Source: an uncultured Bacteroidia bacterium (GTDB lineage Bacteria; Bacteroidota; Bacteroidia; Bacteroidales; F082). Taken from it: a stretch of 64,000 nt of DNA. The notes below the pieces were generated by a model. That model ran no database searches and was not told the origin of the DNA. It saw only the letters and a program-made list of their open reading frames with translations. This document shows positions 59,605 to 64,000 of the stretch, in pieces (positions within the stretch are counted from its first letter, which is position 1; each line of letters starts with the position of its first letter). Made by a program: the position numbers and the translations under genes. The DNA lies in assembly GCA_902800965.1 (NCBI GenBank), contig CADCGK010000010.1, forward strand, positions 62,001 to 126,000, read 5' to 3'.

Positions 59605-61137
59605 TTAATTATTATTCTCCATTTTCAGCTTTTCGCTTTCCATTCCGAATATCCCATCCTTGTCCTTTGGCCTTTCCTCTTCACGCCAAATGAAGCCGTC
59701 CAAATAACGTTCTGATTCCTTGATGTCCTTTTCCGGATATAAGGTTTCATCGATGTTTTGGAAATATTTGATGAGGGTTATTTCATTGTCTTTCATTAGG
59801 ATCTTCATATCCTTTGAGGAGGATTTGTTGATCCCAATGAGGGATCCGTCGTCTTCACGCAGCCAGGAAATAACTTTAGCGTCTTCGTTGACGTTGACAT
59901 GGTCGAGGTTGCCGTTGCGGAAACGGGAGACCATCTCCTTGCCAAAGATCTGGTTATAACCTTCGATGCTGTCTTTGTTGATGATGAAGGCGTTGCCTTT
60001 CTGGAAGAGGCTGTCGATGGTGTGATTGGCCACTTTGATATCGATGACATCGCCGGTCATCTGCGAGTCTGAGGTCCATAGGATGGGTTTGACTCGCATC
60101 CTGATGGTAGAGTCGGCCATGTCGTATGTCATGGTGTCGCACTGACCTTGCATGTCGGATTTATAGAAACGCACATGGCGTCGGCCGATGATCTTCTCTT
60201 CTTGGTTGAGTTCCGTCTTGAAATGGTAGAACATGGTGTCGGAGGCGATATAGAGGGAATCACCGCCATCGTAATAGATGCCGTATGCCTTATTGGTGGC
60301 GAAAGAAAAGCCGATTTTTTCCCAAACTTCGGCATACTCGCCCCGGAGGATGACCTTGTAGGAAGTGTCGATCATCTGGATGTCGTTCATGGCTTTGGCG
60401 AAGCCGCGTTGGCGGTCATAGAGCATCGAGTCGGCGACCAGCTCTTGGGTTTTGTTGTAGAACACGGGATTCTCATCGAGATAGGCGAGGTCGCGTTCGG
60501 TAAGATAATAGCCGTGGGTGCCCTCCATGCGGTTTTCTTCGTTGACGATGGTGGTGTGGCCTTGGAACCACATCTTCTCGATGCGGGTGTTGTAGTACAG
60601 GGTGTCGGTGTACATCTGGTACTTTGGGCTGATAACCTTCACCATGTTGAAGAACCGGAATTCCTTGAGGTCGTCACGGTAAAAACCCAGCTTGCTGATC
60701 AGCTGTTTGTCGCCTCTTGTGGTGACGCCGTAGTGGGGATAGCTGGCCAGATGCTCGTCGCGGTCGTACGTCATGTAGTCGGTCAGAAGCTCCGTGCTGT
60801 CGTCATTCATGCGCACGTCGTCGAAGAACTCGGCGAAACGACGGTCGCCGTCATAGCGCATGGTGCGGCTGTACATGTCGATGCTGTCGTTGACGTTGAT
60901 GTGGACGTTCTGGAAGGCGTCGAAGCTGTTTTTCTTCTCGTAGTAGTAGGCGCTGTCGCAGTAGAAATGGGTGGAGTCGTGGCGAATGTGGACATCGCCT
61001 ACCAGACGCACGGCGTCGGAGTTGGCGACCTTGCGGAACTGGCTGGCATGCTCGATGTGGATCATGGTGCGTTCACGCTCCTGGGCCCATCCGATGCTGG
61101 TGATCAAACACAATAATATGAGGATGGTTTTTCTCAT
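59605..61137 (-). CDS. OstA/LptA-like outer-membrane assembly protein
   Basis: 510 residues. Signal peptide (TILILLCLITSIGWA), then beta-jelly-roll repeats typical of OstA/LptA domains (ASQFRKVANSDAVRLVGDVH, THFYCDSAYYYEKKNS, NVHINVNDSIDMYS). Bacteroidetes carry this long OstA-like protein as a probable lipopolysaccharide transport component in the periplasm. The last residues (GMESEKLKMENNN) are encoded by a purine repeat. Starts within the stop of rsmI (ATGA), operon rsmI-ostA. Confidence 0.75.
   Translation of the reverse strand: MRKTILILLCLITSIGWAQERERTMIHIEHASQFRKVANSDAVRLVGDVHIRHDSTHFYCDSAYYYEKKNSFDAFQNVHINVNDSIDMYSRTMRYDGDRRFAEFFDDVRMNDDSTELLTDYMTYDRDEHLASYPHYGVTTRGDKQLISKLGFYRDDLKEFRFFNMVKVISPKYQMYTDTLYYNTRIEKMWFQGHTTIVNEENRMEGTHGYYLTERDLAYLDENPVFYNKTQELVADSMLYDRQRGFAKAMNDIQMIDTSYKVILRGEYAEVWEKIGFSFATNKAYGIYYDGGDSLYIASDTMFYHFKTELNQEEKIIGRRHVRFYKSDMQGQCDTMTYDMADSTIRMRVKPILWTSDSQMTGDVIDIKVANHTIDSLFQKGNAFIINKDSIEGYNQIFGKEMVSRFRNGNLDHVNVNEDAKVISWLREDDGSLIGINKSSSKDMKILMKDNEITLIKYFQNIDETLYPEKDIKESERYLDGFIWREEERPKDKDGIFGMESEKLKMENNN
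59611..59646. repeat. GGAAAGCGAAAAGCTGAAAA repeat at a gene end
   Basis: Minus strand AATGGAAAGCGAAAAGCTG then AAAATGGAGAATA; it encodes MESEKLKMENN at the C-terminus of the OstA-like protein. Confidence 0.6.
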
Positions 61138-61826
61138 TCTTCTACCGATAGTGCATCCCTATGGGATGCCAGTACGATGACGATCTCTCCTTTCACTTCT
61201 TTTTGGCTGAAATACTCAATTACTTCGGCGAGAGTGCCGCGCACGTTTTCCTCGTGGATCTTGGTGAGTTCGCGTGCCACTGCCACTTGTCGGTCAGGCC
61301 CCATCACCTCCATGAACTGTTGCAAGGTCTTTACCAGACGGTAGGGTGATTCATAGAGGATGGTGGTGTAGGGATAGTTGGCGATTTGCTGTATCTTGGT
61401 CTGACGGCCTTTCTTGTGGGGCAGGAAGCCTTCGAAGATGAAACGTTCCGCTGGCAGGCCTGAGTTGACCAGGGCGGGCACGAAGGCGGTGGGACCAGGG
61501 AGGCATTCCACTTCGAGGCCTCTTTTGATGCATTCGCGGACGAGCATGAAACCTGGATCGGAGATGGCAGGAGTGCCAGCGTCGGTCACCAAAGCCAAAG
61601 TCTCGCCAGCTTCGATACGGTCGGCGAGATGTTCCACCTGCTGATGCTCGTTGTTGAGATGGAAGGCCGTCATCGGCTTGCTGATGTCGAGATGTCGCAA
61701 GAGGTTGCCTGAAGTGCGTGTGTCCTCGGCCAGGATGCCATCCACCTCCTTGAGCACACGGATGGCGCGCAAGGTGATGTCCTCAAGGTTGCCGATGGGG
61801 GTGGGGACCAGATAAAGCTTGCTCAT
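61134..61826 (-). CDS. rsmI: 16S rRNA (cytidine(1402)-2'-O)-methyltransferase
   Basis: 230 residues, SAM-dependent tetrapyrrole-methylase fold: LYLVPTPIGNLEDITLRAI, LAEDTRTSGNLLRHL, ALVTDAGTPAISDPG and LPGPTAFVPALVNSGLP. It methylates the 2'-OH of C1402 of 16S rRNA. ATGA overlaps with both neighbours show it is the middle gene of an operon with the Glu-rich protein upstream and the OstA-like protein downstream. Confidence 0.95.
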   Translation of the reverse strand: MSKLYLVPTPIGNLEDITLRAIRVLKEVDGILAEDTRTSGNLLRHLDISKPMTAFHLNNEHQQVEHLADRIEAGETLALVTDAGTPAISDPGFMLVRECIKRGLEVECLPGPTAFVPALVNSGLPAERFIFEGFLPHKKGRQTKIQQIANYPYTTILYESPYRLVKTLQQFMEVMGPDRQVAVARELTKIHEENVRGTLAEVIEYFSQKEVKGEIVIVLASHRDALSVEE

Positions 61827-62860
61827 TATGCTTCGAACTTACGGTGTACCAATTCCAGAAGTTTCTTATAGGCCTCGTTGCTACTGTTCCACTGCAGCTC
61901 GATGCGGAGCTCGTTCATATAGATCAATGCGCCGTTCAGGGTCTTGAGGTCGTTGAGGTTCTCGATGGATTTGTTGTACTTCTCCATGCTGCCGCTGAAG
62001 AGCTCATTCACGAGTAAAAACTTGTCGTTGATGCCAATGGCGGTACGAAGGTCCTTGACGGCGGCTTCGTGCTGCAGCTTGGCGGCCAGACTATGGTCTT
62101 CTTGCTGTTGAAGGCGATCTCCTAGGGTCTCCTGTGTTTCAAACTCGAACCCCGCCTCTTCTTTCTCTTCCATGTCGCCAATGATGACTGGTTCGTAAGG
62201 GATCTCTTCCTCGGGAGGAGTGGTTTGTGGAATGCTCATCTCAATCTCATCTCCAGTGGTATATACCTGATCACTCTCTTCTGTTTCCTGGCTTCTGACT
62301 TCTGTCTCCTCCTCTTTTTCCTCCACCGGTTCGAAGTTCAAGATAAAACCAAAGTCGTTCGGGTCGGATTGAGAAGCCTCGGGTTCGTCATTGCGAGCGG
62401 AGCGAAGCAATCCATCATCATCGGGTGCGGCTGGCTCCGTTTCGTTCTCAATGACGTCAGCGTCGCTTTCCACAACGGGTTTCTCTTCCTCAACAGGTTC
62501 TTCTTCCTCAAAGGGCTCCTCTTCCTGAATGGGTTCTTCCTCAACAGGTTCTTCTTCCTCAACAGGTTCTTCTTCCTGAATGGGTTCTTCTTCTTCGATC
62601 CCGAACAGCGTCTTAACGGTCTCTTCATCGATTGGGAGTTCCTCGTCATCGGCAGGAACCTCCTCTTCGGGCATATCGCTGATATCGATGGAACAGAGCT
62701 GGTCGTAAATGGTGTGTGTCCGGTTCATCATGACATCTAGGTCAAGGAGTCCGAGTGATTTCTCATTGCGGATGAGATAATCTACTTGTTGTTGTAACAA
62801 GCTGATTTCGTGCTTCAAAGAAACCAGCGTATCTTTTTGCTCATTGAATTTGTCGTTCAT
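61826..62860 (-). CDS. Glu-rich coiled-coil protein with in-frame repeats
   Basis: 344 residues, no export signal. N-terminal coiled coil (LVSLKHEISLLQQQVDYLI), a long acidic EEEPVEEEEP tract (about 80-130), and a conserved-looking helical C-terminus (KLQHEAAVKDLRTAIGINDK, FSGSMEKYNKSIENLN) like Bacteroidetes coiled-coil proteins encoded beside rsmI. Two repeat elements are inserted in frame in the linker: DGLLRSARND (REP/RPE-like, 62386) and ETEVRSQETEESD (purine, 62272). Function unknown; the linker tolerates insertions. Confidence 0.65.
   Translation of the reverse strand: MNDKFNEQKDTLVSLKHEISLLQQQVDYLIRNEKSLGLLDLDVMMNRTHTIYDQLCSIDISDMPEEEVPADDEELPIDEETVKTLFGIEEEEPIQEEEPVEEEEPVEEEPIQEEEPFEEEEPVEEEKPVVESDADVIENETEPAAPDDDGLLRSARNDEPEASQSDPNDFGFILNFEPVEEKEEETEVRSQETEESDQVYTTGDEIEMSIPQTTPPEEEIPYEPVIIGDMEEKEEAGFEFETQETLGDRLQQQEDHSLAAKLQHEAAVKDLRTAIGINDKFLLVNELFSGSMEKYNKSIENLNDLKTLNGALIYMNELRIELQWNSSNEAYKKLLELVHRKFEA
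62272..62323. repeat. GAAGTCAGAAGCCAGGAAAC purine repeat, in frame
   Basis: Minus strand purine units of the AGAAGTCAG type, translated EEETEVRSQETEES in the Glu-rich protein. Confidence 0.7.
62386..62415. repeat. REP/RPE-like element, in frame
   Basis: CGTCATTGCGAGCGGAGCGA then AGCAATCCATC on the + strand; read on the minus strand as DGLLRSARND, the peptide also typical of Rickettsia protein-coding palindromic elements. Confidence 0.85.
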
Positions 62861-62874
62861 ATCTGAATAATATT

Positions 62875-62882
62875 TATTTTTG
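62875..62882 (+). promoter_or_regulatory. -7 box of tdk
   Basis: TATTTTTG, 45 bases upstream of ATG 62928. Confidence 0.5.
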
Positions 62883-62927
62883 CTAGGATGGATTTGCTAA
62901 ATTACAAAGAATTAAAATATCGCAGGC

Positions 62928-63512
62928 ATGTTTCTTGAAAAAGATTATCATAATAGGTCGCAAGGATGGATTGAAGTCATCTGCGGATCGATGTTCTCAG
63001 GCAAGACAGAAGAGTTGATCAGGAGGCTGAAAAGGGCTAAAATCGCCAAATTGAAGGTGGAGATCTTCAAGCCAGGTGTCGATACGCGCTATAGCGAAGA
63101 GGATGTGGTATCGCATAATTCGACGGCACTGCATTCCATCCCTGTAGAAAATGCCACGCAGATTCTTTTGTATGCGAACGATGTGGATGTGATAGGCATC
63201 GATGAGGCGCAGTTCCTTGACGACGAACTTCCCAATGTGTGTCAACAGTTGGCTAACAATGGTGTTCGGGTTATCATCGCTGGTTTGGATATGGATTTCA
63301 TGGGGAATCCCTTCGGACCGATGCCCAAGCTGATGGCCATCGCCGAAGATGTCACCAAGGTGCATGCCATCTGTGTGCGTTGTGGGGGACAAGCCCAGTA
63401 TTCGCACCGCACCATTGCCGGCGACAAGTTGGTGGTCTTGGGTGAGACCGAGAGTTACGAGCCACTATGTCGCGCTTGTTACAACAAGGCTATGTCCAAA
63501 TCCCAACTCTAA
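62928..63512 (+). CDS. tdk: Thymidine kinase
   Basis: 194 residues, type II (zinc-containing) thymidine kinase. P-loop [25 protein letters not shown], and zinc cysteines in CVRCGGQA and CRACYNK are present. It salvages thymidine to dTMP. The next gene converges, its stop lying in a pyrimidine repeat 11 bases downstream. Confidence 0.95.
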   Translation: MFLEKDYHNRSQGWIEVICGSMFSGKTEELIRRLKRAKIAKLKVEIFKPGVDTRYSEEDVVSHNSTALHSIPVENATQILLYANDVDVIGIDEAQFLDDELPNVCQQLANNGVRVIIAGLDMDFMGNPFGPMPKLMAIAEDVTKVHAICVRCGGQAQYSHRTIAGDKLVVLGETESYEPLCRACYNKAMSKSQL

Positions 63513-63541
63513 CCTTTCACCTTTCACTCTTCCCTCACCCC
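63507..63541. repeat. AACCTTTCACCTTTCACTCT repeat between gene ends
   Basis: Covers the last codons of tdk and the stop plus last residues (KGVREE) of the AsmA-like gene. Confidence 0.6.
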
Positions 63542-64000
63542 TTTGCGAAGCTCCTCGCCGATCTTCTTCTTCAACTGCATCACCATCTGCTCGGTGTCAT
63601 TACGGCGCTCGGGACGGTAGAGGTTGGGGTATTTGCAGGGTTCCAGCTGGTAGCTGAGGTTGTTCAGCGGTCCAGAGATCTTCAATCCCAGACGTGTCGG
63701 CAGGGGCGACTGGGTGATGGAGATGTGATACTCACCCATCTTATTCAGATTGTAATGTCCGTCGAGGGTGGCCTTGTACTTGCCGATGGCGATCTGGAAG
63801 GGCCAGAGATCCACTTCGTTCTTGAAGGCGGTCAGTTGGATGTCGAGACTGTCGATCTTATAAAGGCCGTTGGTGCTGACCTTCAGCATGTCGGTAATCT
63901 TGGTGAACGAAGCGATGTCGCGCACCTGCAGGTTGGCGCCTTCGATGTCGGCGGCGGCGCGGAAGGTGGACATCTTTAGATCGTATTTTGCATTGAGGTT
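63524..64000 (-). CDS. AsmA-like protein, C-terminal part (partial)
   Basis: The frame is open to the end of the window, so only the last ~158 residues are seen; the ATG at 63973 is internal. Beta-rich text (ANLQVRDIASFTKITDMLKV, GKYKATLDGHYNLNKMGEYH, TRLGLKISGPLNNLSYQLEP) fits the C-terminus of an AsmA-family protein, which bridges inner and outer membranes in phospholipid transport. The tail is charged and helical (MVMQLKKKIGEELRK), and the final codons and stop derive from a repeat. Confidence 0.65.
   Translation of the reverse strand, partial: NLNAKYDLKMSTFRAAADIEGANLQVRDIASFTKITDMLKVSTNGLYKIDSLDIQLTAFKNEVDLWPFQIAIGKYKATLDGHYNLNKMGEYHISITQSPLPTRLGLKISGPLNNLSYQLEPCKYPNLYRPERRNDTEQMVMQLKKKIGEELRKGVREE

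Overview
The window looks like a chromosome segment of an uncultured, gut- or rumen-type Bacteroidales bacterium. Supporting evidence is: TAnnTTTG promoter boxes with almost no Shine-Dalgarno sites; type IX secretion (T9SS) C-terminal sorting tails on two giant secreted proteins; BspA-type leucine-rich repeats; FISUMP-type lipoprotein domains; DUF3098, DUF5618 and HYC_CC_PP family proteins; the Bacteroidetes gene order ftsX-DUF3098-uppP-truB-queA; and a phosphate butyryltransferase/butyrate kinase pair. No rRNA, tRNA, CRISPR array, transposase or phage gene was seen. No gap between genes exceeds 300 bases; the largest is 11806-12084.

Layout. 1-7.4 kb: envelope-polymer cluster of two LtaS/MdoB-like phosphotransferases surrounded by three SGNH/DHHW-like proteins. 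7.4-11.1 kb: U32 (RlhA/TrhP-like) protein and an MsbA-like ABC exporter. 11.1-22.8 kb: accessory, partly AT-rich region with an HTH/DUF5618 pair, small orphan genes, FISUMP and BspA-LRR lipoproteins, a decayed FISUMP gene, and a membrane Ser/Thr kinase whose outer part carries FISUMP, InlB-like and LRR modules. 22.9-29.6 kb: acyl-CoA carboxylase beta subunit, then the ftsX-uppP-truB-queA housekeeping run. 29.6-33.5 kb: a RING/TerD-like protein and glycyl-tRNA synthetase. 33.7-42.5 kb: two T9SS cargo proteins interleaved with two membrane-spanning TPR-HTH regulators. 42.6-51 kb: lipoprotein, DUF6935-like protein, nucleoside hydrolase, ThpR, TrkH, OxyR-like regulator and the butyrate operon. 51-64 kb: lipoprotein, metal-type TonB receptor with HYC_CC_PP partner, ROK kinase, M64 metallopeptidase, CvpA, OstA-like protein, RsmI, Glu-rich protein, thymidine kinase and an AsmA-like C-terminus.

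The most unusual feature is genome-wide rather than a single operon. Two families of short repeats are sprinkled through the window. One is a quasi-tandem, strand-asymmetric purine/pyrimidine repeat with units such as GTGAGAGG, GGAGTGA, AGAAGACAG and GGAAAGTG. The other is a REP/RPE-like element, CGTCATTGCGAG-N-GAAGCAATCC. They sit between genes, directly in front of start codons where a ribosome site would be, across stop codons so that they write the last residues of proteins, and in frame inside coding genes. The U32 gene alone carries three, two of them as large hairpins. This resembles the protein-coding palindromic elements of Rickettsia, but with an additional purine repeat class that I do not know as a described family.
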